Below are positions 1 to 9,100 of a DNA stretch of 21,689 nt, piece after piece (positions within the stretch are counted from its first letter, which is position 1; each line of letters opens with the position of its first letter). The notes below the pieces were generated by a model that saw only the letters and a program-made list of their open reading frames with translations, was not told the origin of the DNA and did not search any database. The position numbers and the translations under genes are program-made. The stretch comes from Chara braunii. Lineage: Eukaryota; Streptophyta; Charophyceae; Charales; Characeae. The DNA lies in NCBI GenBank assembly GCA_003427395.1, contig BFEA01000034.1, positions 4,496,823-4,518,511 on the forward strand, read 5' to 3'.

Positions 1-112
1 GTGCTACGAGGGTGGCTGACACTTTTCCTCTGGATCAATTTTCTATCTTTCTGCATAAACATGTTTGCTGGTGATAAGCAATGGGACTGAATAGAAGGGG
101 CACATGTGTTTT

Positions 113-133
113 AAAAATAATAATAATAATAAT
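113..133. repeat. (AAT)n microsatellite
   Basis: A run of AAT/ATA units directly precedes the GC-rich block that begins near 141. It may be a simple microsatellite, or the tail of a short retroposon read on the minus strand. On that strand a B-box-like ggttcaacc lies about 20 bp upstream of the run. Confidence 0.8.
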
Positions 134-140
134 CTTTACA

Positions 141-332
141 CCAGGGCTGATCCCCGGTTGAACCGGGGGCCCCTCCCCCGACCGGGAGGCTACCGGTTGG
201 ACCGGGCCGGCAGACTCCCGATTGAGTCCAACGCATTGCACTAGGGGGGGGGAGGGTACAAGGGAGTCACGGGCATCCCCGCGATTGCCCAGCCCCAAGG
301 AGGCCCCTGCCTGTGAAAAAATAAATAAAAAA
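141..332 (+). repeat. Candidate GC-rich short retroposon with A-rich tail
   Basis: A very GC-rich, CCGG-laden block (about 141-315) stands out from its AT-richer surroundings. It contains a near-perfect palindrome, ccccggttgaaccgggg (152-168), and ends in an A-rich tail interrupted by T (316-332). The same design, a CCGG-rich body followed by an A-rich run, recurs at 3371-3498 and, on the minus strand, at 3726-3787. This suggests a short non-autonomous retroposon family, possibly tRNA-derived. No convincing target-site duplication was found, and the A and B box matches are weak. The call is inferred from composition and recurrence. Confidence 0.4.
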
Positions 333-426
333 TGGGGCATCCTGGACCCCATTTCTTAAGAAAACGGGCAGACAATATCCGCCGCTGATCTTTGCAGATC
401 AGCAGCAGAGAACCGCCACACTTTTT

Positions 427-637
427 CTTAAACCACCAGTACTTGGCCCAGCTATCGGTCGCAGCGCTTCCCCGTTAACGCGCCGGGCCTTTTGGCCTTC
501 AGGGTACCAGACCACAATCGCTGGAAGAGCCAGCCAAAAAAAGATTGAAACGGTACCCCGGCGCTTGCGCAAAAATTGGTGCGCAGGGGCATTCCAGGCT
601 CGGCATCAATAGCTGGGCCAATTACCGGTGGTTTAAG
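427..637. repeat. Inverted repeat pair, about 29-bp arms, 153-bp spacer
   Basis: The left arm (427-455) is a near-perfect reverse complement of the right arm (609-637), which begins atagctgggcc and ends ggtggtttaag. Only a few bases differ. A third copy of the arm, in + orientation, lies at 10747-10775 exactly where the gypsy element stops. The pair could be the subterminal repeats of a MITE-like element, or two divergently inserted copies of a short repeat. No flanking duplication was recognised. Confidence 0.6.
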
Positions 638-1710
638 ATGTGGGTCGGGTATGCCCCTTCTCCAATTTGCCATCTGCGGCTCTTTCACCCTCAGCCACGA
701 GGGGAATACTATGCTTGTGTTGAGGCTCTGCTGAGATTATATCCTTCTGCAGCGTCCCTGCCATCTGTGGAAAAAGTTATGGGTTCGGATGTCGGAATCG
801 TGATGTCAGAGCCGTCCGAGGTGCAAGCCCAAGAATGGACCTAAGCTATATTCTTCTCTCTATCTATATCGAATGGACCTTGCTCGACTACATGTATCTG
901 GACAGACAGCCAGGCAAGATACTTCTGGACTGATAACGCACCTAAGAACAAACAGAAAATGCTCTGCCTCCATGAGCTGAAAGCTGGACCCATAACTCTT
1001 CTGCTGTCGAGCTACAATCTGGAAGAGCTTTAAGTTCTGGCAAGGACCTCCTCTCATCATATCTGGTTCAGCTCGTGGGGTATCAATATGAGATGACCCA
1101 CTCCACGAAATGCTCCAGCCGGGGGGGGGGGTCAAACAAGTGAACTTGCTTACTCAACCCCTCCCCGTGGAAGCCGTAGTTGCCTGAATATGTCAATAAT
1201 AAGTTAATAAACCCCTGCCCCCTGAAAAATATGGCACGCTCAAAAAATTTACTCCGGATTCCGACAGCTCTCAAAGAGCGCAGTCGGAAGCTGTCAGGAA
1301 AAAACAAAAAAAAGATATTTTGCCATTATTTGGGGAATTTTGGGCACTTTGTTTTCAAAACCGGTTTGCCGGACCACCCCCCCTGGGCTGGTCCAGCTCC
1401 GGTTGCCGGCCCAGCACTGCTTTACACTGACTGGCCTCAGTTAAATTCAGAGTTATTTTTACTGATCTTATTCCATTGGAATTCAAACTCGTGTCTGTAT
1501 TTCAACAGTTCAAGTTCAGAGTTAATTGTTTGACTGTATTTTTATCGAAGTGTAGTTTTTACTCTTTCATCACGTCGATTAGTCTTTTGGAAACTTATTT
1601 GATATTTGTTCTTGTTTGAATCCTGGATTCAGATACCTACAGCCTTTAATTATGCACATGAAGGTTCAGGCTTTGAGGAGACTGACAGAGCACTGGGGCT
1701 TGTTTTGCAG

Positions 1711-1824
1711 ATCCGATTGAAACATATGCTCACAGCAGAGCAAGAAAGAAGTTATGGCAACAAGAGTTTTTCGGAAGGGTCTACTGCGCAGGTGGCCACC
1801 AATCTGGAGAACCTGTTACGGATG
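1711..1824 (+). CDS. RECQ4: RecQ helicase (BLM/RECQ4-type), exon A: end of helicase core and linker
   Basis: This 38-codon internal exon is bounded by an acceptor (tgttttgcag) and a consensus donor (gtaaga). Its peptide begins IRLKHML and ends NLENLLRM. In plant RECQ4 proteins a very similar segment links the end of the second RecA-like helicase lobe to the zinc-binding subdomain, where the phrase NLLRMVSYCEN spans this exon junction. Exon B supplies the matching VSYCEN, so the splice is well supported. The exon begins and ends in phase 0. The family acts in the nucleus as an ATP-dependent 3'-5' DNA helicase that resolves recombination and replication intermediates. The motor domain itself lies in exons outside the window. 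No stop or frameshift is present. Confidence 0.9.
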
Positions 1825-1989
1825 GTAAGATAAAGATAGTTCTGTTATTGTCTTGTAGTGTTCTTGGCACTCGTTGCCTCTCACTTTTGAGCAACCACTG
1901 GTCCCAATGTCAACGGGTCTCAGTTAATATACATGCAACGGGTCTCAGGTGGTATACATGCTGCTGCTCAGGGGAGAGGAGAGGGCGCG

Positions 1990-2438
1990 AGGTTGGGGGG
2001 GAGGGCAGGGGGCGAGGGCAGTGAGTGAAATTTTGAGTGCCCTGTGTTCGGCAATCTTTTGCACATAATGTTTGACGGAAACTTCTGAAAAAATCAGAGA
2101 TGTGCATTAACTGCTGATCTGCCACGGAAGGGCACTGAGTCAAACACAGGGCACTCAAATTTTGGGCACAAGGTTGGGGGGAGGGGCAGGGGGGCGAGGG
2201 CAGGGGGGGGAGGGCAGTGAATGAAATTTTGAGTGCCCTGTCTTTGGCAATCTTTTGCGCATAATGTTTGATGGAAACTACTGAAAAAATCAGAGACAAG
2301 GATTAACTGCTGATCTGCCACGAAAGGGCAGTGAGTCAAATTTTGAGGGCCTTGTGTTTGGCGATCTTTTGCGCATAATGTTTGACTGAAATTTCCGAAA
2401 AAATCAGAGACATGCATTAACTGCTGATCTGCCAAGGA
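1990..2438. repeat. Three 114-bp direct repeats with G-rich blocks, in intron A-B
   Basis: Units at 2015-2128, 2211-2324 and 2325-2438 are each 114 bp and clearly homologous. Each begins agggcagtga and ends at gatctgcca plus a few bases. Units 2 and 3 abut. Units 1 and 2 are separated by 82 bp that include an inverted fragment of the unit start (agggcactcaaattttg near 2149-2165). Units 1 and 2 are each preceded by the same G-rich block (about 1990-2014 and 2171-2210), which contains several runs of three or more G and could form a quadruplex. The block lies in the intron between exons A and B. The G-runs make it a plausible slippage or duplication site. Confidence 0.85.
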
Positions 2439-2572
2439 AAAAGATTAGAATGGCTTTTCGAAACGTTCTGGATGGTAAAAGATGTCCTGGTGGAAAAATG
2501 TATGCTTGTTTCTGTGTGGGTGTGTTTAACTGCTGTTCCTTGTTGTTTGTTTTTGTACTGTTGTTCTGATAG

Positions 2573-2731
2573 GTGTCATATTGTGAGAATGACGTGGACT
2601 GCAGACGGACGATGCAGTTGGCATATTTCGGCGAGACTTTTGATGCTTCGTCTTGCAAGAAGACATGTGATAACTGCAGCAAGAATGTGACATATACCGA
2701 GGAGGACATCACAAACGTCGCCAAGGATATT
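2573..2731 (+). CDS. RECQ4: RecQ helicase (BLM/RECQ4-type), exon B: zinc-binding subdomain
   Basis: This 53-codon exon runs from an acceptor (ttctgatag) to a gtacgt donor, in phase 0 at both ends. It encodes the RecQ zinc-binding subdomain. Using exon numbering, the four ligand cysteines are C10 (in DCRR), C28 (in SCKK), C32 and C35 (TCDNC). The conserved YFGE stretch lies between the first and second. This subdomain stabilises the helicase core and helps DNA binding. As in plant RECQ4, there is no insertion between CKK and CDNC of the kind seen in human BLM. All four cysteines are intact and there are no stops in frame, so the exon looks under selection. Confidence 0.95.
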
Positions 2732-2949
2732 GTACGTAGAATCGTAGATTTATGATACAGATTTTCTATTTTCAGTAAAGCAACTGGAGTCAGGAAGATG
2801 ACTCCTGTGATTCCTTTCTTTTCCTTTGTAGGGAAGGACATTCCAAGTGTTGGTCAGGGATGCTGAGTTTTCAGAACCGATGTGTTGTAGAGTGCACGAT
2901 CATTTTCTCACAATATGTCTGGGTTTGTTTCCCTCTCTTTTATTCGCAG

Positions 2950-3030
2950 GTTACACTCGTCCTGCAGACTAAGGAACGGCACACGCTGCAGCACTTGCTC
3001 GACATTTTCAGGGGATCCCAAAATGCTCAG
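2950..3030 (+). CDS. RECQ4: RecQ helicase (BLM/RECQ4-type), exon C: start of the RQC domain
   Basis: This 27-codon exon runs from acceptor ttattcgcag to donor gtcagt, in phase 0 at both ends. Its peptide starts VTLVLQTKERHTLQHLLD and includes IFRGSQ. This corresponds to the first helices of the RQC (RecQ C-terminal) winged-helix domain, where plant RECQ4 has a similar (V/I)YRGS segment. Joining exon C directly to exon D gives an ungapped match to the expected plant sequence, so no small exon appears to be missing between them even though 8.3 kb of intron intervenes. RQC binds duplex DNA at the unwinding junction. Confidence 0.92.
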
Positions 3031-3370
3031 GTCAGTAGCGACTATTTTTTTGTAATGGAGTCCATCTTGTGAAAATGCCTATTTTATGGGTGCGTAGACT
3101 TGGGATGTTGTCACATTATCCAAAAACTGATAAATGTAGTGAAGATAAGCCCGATGCTAAAAAAGAGGCATCTGAAAGGGTAAACACTCTGTTTTCACCG
3201 CTTTTTGAAATCCCGATCACAGCCTTGGCCTCCTGCAAGGTGCAGTACGTACATATGATGAAATCCCACTCACAGCCTTCCTCCATCACGGGTAGATGAC
3301 TGAGGGACTTCTCCTTAACCTGAATGCCTCTGCTGCGATTTACCAACACTGACAACTGACTGGCTGCAGC

Positions 3371-3498
3371 AGATATCCCGGGCGCCCGGCTCCTGACGTC
3401 ACGCCCGGTTTGGCGACCGGGTGACCGGCCGGGCATGACCCCCGGGCATGGGCCCCGGCAGCCCCAGCGCAGAAAAAAAAAAAAAAAAAAAAAAAAAA
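3371..3498 (+). repeat. Candidate GC-rich short retroposon with A26 tail
   Basis: A CCGG-rich body (about 3371-3472) is followed by an uninterrupted run of 26 A (3473-3498). The body includes an 8-bp TGACGTCA palindrome at 3394-3401 and CCGG/CCCGGG palindromes. Body composition and tail match the unit at 141-332. An inverted relative with a T-rich run lies at 3726-3787, giving a tail-to-tail pair. No clear target-site duplication was seen. Confidence 0.45.
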
Positions 3499-3725
3499 GG
3501 AATCTGAGGAAAAGAATATGTTTTCACTTCTGTGTAGAGTTGCAATACAAACAACTTTTGGCTGAGGGTCACATCAGAATTCCTCACGGAACTGAAGATA
3601 AAAAAGAAAATAACCAAATCACACTAAGGTACCCCCCTTTAAACCCCTTTAGCCCCAACACTCAGAAAAAGAAAAGAGCCCGGATTTGGGCTCCTCTCCG
3701 AGAGCGTGGAAAAAAACCACTGCCG

Positions 3726-3787
3726 TTTTTTTATTTTTATTTTTTCCCATGCCCGGGTGACTGGCCGCTCCAGACCGGCCGGTCATG
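3726..3787 (-). repeat. Candidate GC-rich short retroposon fragment, minus strand
   Basis: Read on the minus strand, a GC-rich segment (3787-3746) ending in cacccgggcatggg is followed by an A-rich tail interrupted by T (3745-3726). Its gggcatggg-containing end resembles the end of the unit at 3371-3498. The two form tail-to-tail copies separated by about 230 bp. It is probably truncated at its 5' end. Confidence 0.4.
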
Positions 3788-3871
3788 AAAATCTTCCTAG
3801 TTTATAAGTCCACTCTTCGTCTTTGTTATTTTTGTTTTTTCAACCAGTGACTTTTTGGTTGCATCATAGTC

Positions 3872-4417
3872 GGGCCATACATTTCCTCTTTTCTTTTCCT
3901 TTTCTTTTTTTTGTTTTTCTTTTCTGTCCTTCGCCCCACCTTTCTGTGTGAGGATAGGTTATTAATGGGATTCCACTAACAGCCAAAGTTCACCGACTGC
4001 TTTGGCTGATCATTTTGGTGCCTCTGGCCCCCAAATGTCGAAGTGCGCATTAAACTTTGAGCTTCCCCTGCCGAACCTGTCCGTGGCCAGTGCCCAATGC
4101 TGTGGGAGGGCAGCCCGAAAAAGGAGTTGCTGCTGTGTGAAAAAAATAAAATTAAAAAAAGATGAGATGAGGAGTGGGCGTGGTCGTGCTGTTGGGGTTC
4201 GAGAAAAGGGGAGCACTAGGGCCATACATTTCGTCTTTTCTTTTCCTTTTCTTTTTTTTGTTTTTCTTTTCTGTCCTTCGCTCCACCTTTCTGTGTGAGG
4301 ATAGATTATTAATGGGATTCCGCTAAGAGCCAAAGTTCACTGACTGCTTTGGCTGATCATTTTGGTGCCTCTGGCCCCCAAATGTTGAAGTGCGCATTAA
4401 ACTTTGAGCTTCCCCTG
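3872..4417. repeat. 347-bp tandem duplication, second copy cut by LTR insertion
   Basis: Segments 3872-4070 and 4219-4417 are both 199 bp and differ at only about seven positions. They start gggccatac, carry a long T/C-rich tract, and end gagcttcccctg. The period is 347 bp. The 148-bp remainder of the first unit (4071-4218) includes an A-rich tract interrupted by T (4140-4160), reminiscent of a retroposon tail. The second unit ends exactly where the LTR begins (4418), so the LTR appears to have inserted into the second copy of an existing tandem duplication. No open frame in either unit has a recognisable product. Confidence 0.88.
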
Positions 4418-4554
4418 TGCGAGGCTCAAGCTCCCGATCTGCCCTACTGGGCCCTATTTTCTGTACAGCCGGCCGCCCTAAGTGAAGCCAGGCTCGACCC
4501 AGGGCCTACAGGCCTATTTTTGGGGTCACCGCGCAACTGGGTAAATTCAGGCAG

Positions 4555-4583
4555 TTGCGCAGCGCCAGTTGGTTAAGAGCGCC
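4555..4583 (+). promoter_or_regulatory. tRNA D-arm-like motif inside the LTR
   Basis: The segment containing cagttggttaagagcgcc resembles the D-arm/A-box part of a tRNA gene. The corresponding place in the second LTR copy (about 20237-20265) has the variant cagttggttgagtgagcc. No convincing B box follows at tRNA spacing, so Pol III promoter function is only a possibility. It may instead record a SINE or tRNA fragment captured by the LTR. Confidence 0.3.
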
Positions 4584-5075
4584 CAGGCCCAGGCTGCCTT
4601 TTTCGTATGTAACTGAGGCAGGCCCTGGGCCAGATACGCAACATGGACTGAACACAGGCCGAGGGCAGTTGGACAAGGGCAACCACCAGAGGCCCAGGGC
4701 CTGATTCGTTTGGACTAGGGCACAGCCCCTCTAAGCCTACCGGAAGCTTCTGGGCAGGGGCCCAGCGCAGCCAGGCTTCACGCAGTAGGCAGGCACTTTC
4801 CATTTAGGAAAGTGCCTGCCCACGCATTCCTCATTTGGGCACTGGCTGCATGCTGCGCTAACGCCTGCCAGCGCTCACGCGCTCACGGGCGAGCTGGAAG
4901 GAGCAGGCAGCCATAGCTGAGCTGCGCTGCTTTATGCTGGATGGGGCGCATGGTGGTCCTTGGGTGCACGGGCATCTGTGAGTGGGGGATCGAGGTTGTG
5001 AGTGATACGAGAGACATACCTGGTGCTTGGAGCGTACGGCATTGGCCGAGATCTGCTCGTACTTCGGGGAGCTGT

Positions 5076-5127
5076 TGACGTCACCAGCGGCATTGTAGAT
5101 AGGCTAGATAGGATCTGCCATTTATAG
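5076..5127 (+). promoter_or_regulatory. Candidate LTR promoter: TGACGTCA box and TATA-like tttatag
   Basis: A perfect 8-bp palindrome TGACGTCA (5076-5083), the core bound by bZIP factors of the CREB/TGA type, lies about 38 bp upstream of tttatag (5121-5127). The region downstream to the LTR end would then be R-U5 of about 210 bp, a plausible length. The second LTR copy keeps the bZIP box (20775-20782), but the TATA-like site there is changed to ttcgtag. Function is inferred. Confidence 0.4.
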
Positions 5128-5343
5128 TCTGGGCGCAGAGCGCCAGATATAATGTCAACATTGGTTCTTTGTTGATGATGATGAGACTATTCGAACAATA
5201 TCACTTATGAGCTTTGGTGTGTTCTTATATGGTGGGACTCGTGATGCAATTCTGCTTCTGTTTCGAGGTCACGACTATCTGGTCTCATGTGTATGATGCT
5301 GTTTGATTGCTGAAGTTCGCTATTGCTCATTTTCCTTGCAATT

Positions 5344-5354
5344 TGGTATCGGAG
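5344..5354 (+). other. Primer binding site (initiator Met tRNA-like)
   Basis: The sequence tggtatcggag, three bases after the LTR end, matches the usual plant initiator-Met tRNA primer binding site at 10 of its first 11 positions, with one A-to-G difference. Similarity drops beyond that. Its placement directly after a TG...CA repeat supports both the LTR boundary and the element class. Confidence 0.72.
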
Positions 5355-6598
5355 TTGTGGTACGTTGCGCTCATCTGGCGCTTGTCGTCTGCCTATGCGG
5401 TACATGCATGCGGTCTGCCGGGTGAGCGGCTGTAGGGAGTGTGTAGTGAGGAGGGTGAAGGCAAGCAGGCGACCCAGGAGGAGAGGGGATCGCCAGGAAG
5501 GCTACGTGGGAGTATTGGGTGTTCGCAGTGTGATGAGAACTATCTGATGTGCGATTGATGCTGAGGTGGAACGGCGGTGTAATGCTGGTTGTGCCGAAGC
5601 AGCGATTGGTCATCACAATCGGCATCGGGTCATCTGGTGAGAATATATGTGGTTGGGGGCAAGCTATTTCGAGGTACGTTGCACCTAACCTTATCTACCC
5701 TCTTCAACACTTCTTACCATGAGGATGTGTGTTATGTCTTGAGAGTCCTCTCATGTGAGGAGTCGAGTGCGCTCAACCTTGAGAGTCGGCATTGTTCACG
5801 TGGAGCATCTGGAGGGAGAGGGAGGAGCTATCTGAAGGGCCTTGGACGGAGCACTGGGTCACGGTCACCATGCCAACCCACCGGAAGTAGAGCATGCATG
5901 CTTTGCTGCTTTGTCCTTAGTCTGCTCGTTGCGCTATAGATGGGTTCTGAGGGGCAGGCCAGCCCTACGGGAAAGACGAGTACCGGACGTCTATAAATAA
6001 GTACCGGCGGGGACCTTCGATTGGTTGTGATCATCGTCCTGTCTGCGACGTTAAATAATTCCTGAGGACTTCGGGGGCCGTCCATAAAAACATGCCTCCT
6101 GATCAGCCAATCGGGCGGTGTAAGGCTCGCTGCACGCGAGGATAAATATTGTGCAGGGCTGGCCAGCTGAGCAGGACTCGGGGCACAGGGGTGGGTCGTG
6201 TGCACACCTTTAGACACACACGCTGTTCCGGATTGCTCAGGGACGTTGACGTGACGACAAGAGACATTCAGGAAGAACTGAGGGAGGGGTAGATTCCAGG
6301 TGATAAGTTTGGGAAAAATTCCACTCTGCAAACAGAATCAAATGATTCTATTTTTATTTTTGATTAGTTAGATGTACAGCCATTAACATCTGACAGACGG
6401 CATAGTTAGAACTGTTCTTTGTTCATTGTGCTTTTTGTTAGTGAACTAGTCAAAGTAGAAATAGTCTCGTTTGTAGGAATCCGAACATGCCTGTCGGTCT
6501 ATACATGAGTGACAGGGACTCGGGGAGGTCCCACAACCGGACGATAGGATCTTGCGATCGGCAAGACGCCCCGATAGCCCACTTGGCATTAGGGCTAG
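5355..6598 (+). other. Long retrotransposon leader, no recognised gene
   Basis: About 1.2 kb separate the primer binding site from the first gag-like ATG. No recognisable protein is encoded on either strand. A 167-codon minus-strand frame at 5828-6331 has no known domain. A TATA-like ctataaataa occurs near 5991-6000, so a second, different LTR or promoter could be hidden here, but no paired termini were identified. Confidence 0.5.
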
Positions 6599-8457
6599 AT
6601 GGCGACAGATACTTGTTCTGCCAGCAGAGAGAGACAGCAGCAGCAGCGAAGGGCTAGGGCCGGAGAGGCAAGTAGGGCATTCGTGAGTGAGGCCGCTACT
6701 TCAGCAGCCATGGCAACTGCTGCGCAGCGGAGCTCTCAGGCTAGTAGTTCAGGGACTGTAGGGTCGATGGTCGCACAGACCCTGAGTCAGTCCACTGGCA
6801 TAATGGCAAGCCAGCCAATAGTGTCGCCATACAGCAAGCAGCTATTCGTGAGGCACAGCTACAGCATGAGTTAGGAGAGATCAAGGCAGAGAAAGAGAAA
6901 ATGATTAGAAGAAGAGCTAGGATGCAGCGAAGACAAGCGGACGTTAGTGAGTTAGAGGAGATGGAGCTGACGCACATGAATAATGATGTGAGAACCCTAC
7001 GGACCGTCCTGCTAGATGTAGTAGAAATGCAGGACCACCAGACGGCCCTTTTACAGGACATCCAACAGAGTTTGGCCTTATTGGTCGGGCGGGCGCAGGC
7101 AGGTCCATCGCCATCCGGGCCCGGTGCCTGGCCCATTGTACATCCTCCTCCTTTTGTCCCACCGGTAACTGGAGTCTCCCCATATGTCTCTCCAGTATCG
7201 ATCAAAGTCGTTTCCCTGAGTATGCCTTTGACAGGCAGGTTCTCAGCAGGTCCTAGTGTACAGGTTCCTGTATAGTGTACCTCCGTTCCAGGTTGCGTAA
7301 CCGGGCAGCCTGCTGTCTCGTAGCCTCCACAGCCGCAGGGTACACAGCCCCAGCAGCAGCTAGCGCAGCAGCCTGGTCCCCAAGGTCCACAGCCTGGAGG
7401 GGGACAGGTACCGGGACAAAGTCAGTGGGTTTCGAAGACGGCCATCGCCTCCCCCAAACCCTTTACAGAGGACGAGAGGGGCGAAGACCTCGACACATGG
7501 TGGAGGTCAGTGCCAGTCTATGTCAAATGTAAATCGACCTTGCCACACGAGGAAGTGTTTGTGGCTGCCTCCTATTTAGAGGGGAGTGCAGCAAGATGGT
7601 TGAGTGGTTTAGTGCAGCTACAGGGATACGGTCATGACTTCCGCGCTTGGGAAGTTAACCAGAAACTGGGAGACTTCCTTAAGCGGGTGGAAGCTAGGTG
7701 GCATGATCCTCAGGTGGCTCAGAAGGCCACTGACGCGATCCTGATTTTGAACAACAGGCAGTTCAAGTCAGTAAGAGAAGCCACAAACGCAGTAGAGCGT
7801 CTGATCTGTGTTCCTGGAGTACGCTATGACCCCTAGGTCTTACTCACTGCATACCTGAGATGTTTTCCTTTGCCTCTCAAGACTCAGTTGGCAGGTGAGG
7901 CCAACATTAATATGCACAACTTTCCCTCATTCAGCAAGAAGGCCCTAGACCTAGAGGCAAAGATAGGGCATGGACATACACCCACAACGGACGGTAGGAA
8001 GAAGACACTGTCTCCCAACTGGAAGGCGAAAGGCCGCATAATGTTCGTCGACAACGATGGTTCTACCATCGAGTTAGAAGATGACTTCCAGGCGGGAGTG
8101 GGTTCAGAGGCGGGCAGCGTAGAAGTTTCAGGGGGTGGAACAGTTGCTGCCTCTGTTCAGAAAGGTAAGGCGACCGGTAGACGCCGTGGAGGTTCCCGGT
8201 CTAGGAGTCAAGTTGACCCTAATGCTCCTCCATGGGAGAAAGCGGGTTTGACAAAGGATATGTGGAGAGACCGGTATACCAGGCAGGCCTATGTTCGTTG
8301 TGGTCAATATGGCCACAACCAATTCAAGTGCCGCAACAAGAAGGTGACCGAAAAGATCCCGCCTACGATGGGGCAGGCTTTGGGATCCTCCGCTGCCGTA
8401 GGTAGCAATGTGGCCAGCAGTTCTGGCACTACTTCAGGAAACACGTCGGGCCAGTAG
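6599..8457 (+). pseudogene. gag: Gypsy gag (capsid/nucleocapsid), broken
   Basis: The first ATG (6599) opens an Ala/Ser/Gln-rich N-terminus that shifts frame near 6830-6840 into a charged, coiled-coil-like segment (about 6841-7095). A Gln/Pro-rich spacer follows, with a stop at 7273-7275. The retrotransposon gag core starts near 7440 (PKPFTEDERGEDLDTWW) and includes ASYLEGSAARWL. It is interrupted by an in-frame TAG at 7834-7836, then continues in the same frame through a basic region to 8457. The CCHC zinc knuckle near 8290-8331 has tyrosine (TAT, 8290-8292) in place of its first cysteine, consistent with one substitution. Gag would normally form the particle and bind the RNA. This copy cannot make an intact protein. 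Confidence 0.8.
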
Positions 8458-8486
8458 GAATAGTAGTTGTTCCTGCTAGGGTCGAG

Positions 8487-9008
8487 GTGGTGGACACACC
8501 CTCGCCATCTCGAGAGATGGCCCAAGCTATTGACTCCATCGTCGTCCCGCATACTCATTTGGACCCAGTGATCCTTTGTTCGCTGAATGTGTTCGAGTCC
8601 TTAGAGGAGCTAGAGGAGGAGTGGTTTGGATTGGACCCGCTAGCTTCTTGGACGGCTATGGCCAAAGCCCCTAAGGGTGAGTTGTTCGTCGGCGAGGTAG
8701 TCATCGGCGATCGTAAGGTCGGGGCCCACCATGACACTTGCTCGACGCGGAACTTCATTAGTCGCGCATGAGTTGAGAGGCTGCGCTTACAGGGGCAAGT
8801 GCAGTACCTGAGTCGACCTGTGGAGTCGACCTGTGCCAACAAACAGCGCATGCTAGTAAACGACTACCTTAAAGACATTGAGTGTCTTTTCCCGTACGCG
8901 GGAGGCGAACTGAGACAGAGAGTCCCGCTCCTAGTCAGTGATGATCTCCCTATGGATATCTTGTCAGGTATGTACTATCTTTTGGTTGCTCAGCCCCAAT
9001 TTGACTGA
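8487..9008 (+). pseudogene. Gypsy aspartic protease, broken
   Basis: This frame includes GELFVGEVVIGDRKV followed by HHDTCSTRNFIS. In active retropepsins of this family the corresponding motif is DTG(A/S)T.NFIS. Here the glycine is replaced by cysteine (codons 8733-8741), which should impair catalysis. A TGA stop at 8769-8771 follows. The same frame then resumes with DLPMDILSGMYYL, resembling the protease C-terminal flap-to-helix segment, and ends at 9008. It is shifted relative to gag, and the order gag-protease-RT is typical for Ty3/gypsy. Confidence 0.72.
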
Positions 9009-9100
9009 GACCGAAAAATAGTCAAACACACGCTGCCCAACGGAGGGACCGCCAAATTGCTTAAGTATAAAGCTAGTAGTCTGATCGAGTCCTCAGGCGC

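Larger units (their letters stand above)
1..1710 (+). other. Upstream intron of the RecQ helicase gene (partial)
   Basis: No exon is recognisable here. The helicase motif VI region, which should directly precede exon A in a RecQ protein, is not encoded in any frame, so the previous exon lies outside the window. The stretch ends with a pyrimidine-rich tract and a good acceptor (tgttttgcag) at 1701-1710. It holds an (AAT)n microsatellite, a GC-rich A-tailed unit and an inverted-repeat pair, all listed separately. G-homopolymers occur near 245-254 and 1121-1131. Several open frames of 70-120 codons on both strands show no recognisable domain and are not called genes. Confidence 0.7.
4418..5340 (+). 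repeat. 5' LTR of the gypsy element (923 bp)
   Basis: It begins TGC and ends GCA, the expected TG...CA termini. It is followed three bases later by a primer binding site. A second, diverged copy with the same termini exists at 14765-20984, where it is split by a LINE. The two share an identical 53-bp block (5070-5122 and 20769-20821). No matching 3' LTR of this element is in the window, so insertion age cannot be estimated from LTR divergence. The link between this LTR and the coding region from 6599 is inferred from orientation and the PBS. The leader in between is unusually long. Confidence 0.8.

Noticed and set aside
545-844. 99-codon plus-strand open frame upstream of exon A as a possible RecQ exon
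   Set aside because: No helicase motif, and it overlaps an inverted repeat. The expected motif VI sequence is absent.
1990-2438. CRISPR-like array
   Set aside because: Units are 114 bp, two abut without spacers, and the context is a eukaryotic intron.
2404-2841. 145-codon minus-strand open frame
   Set aside because: It runs antisense through RecQ exon B and its repeat-containing intron. The plus strand has the splice sites and conserved cysteines.
5828-6331. 167-codon minus-strand open frame in the retrotransposon leader
   Set aside because: No recognisable domain, low-complexity composition, and it lies antisense to the leader of a decayed element.
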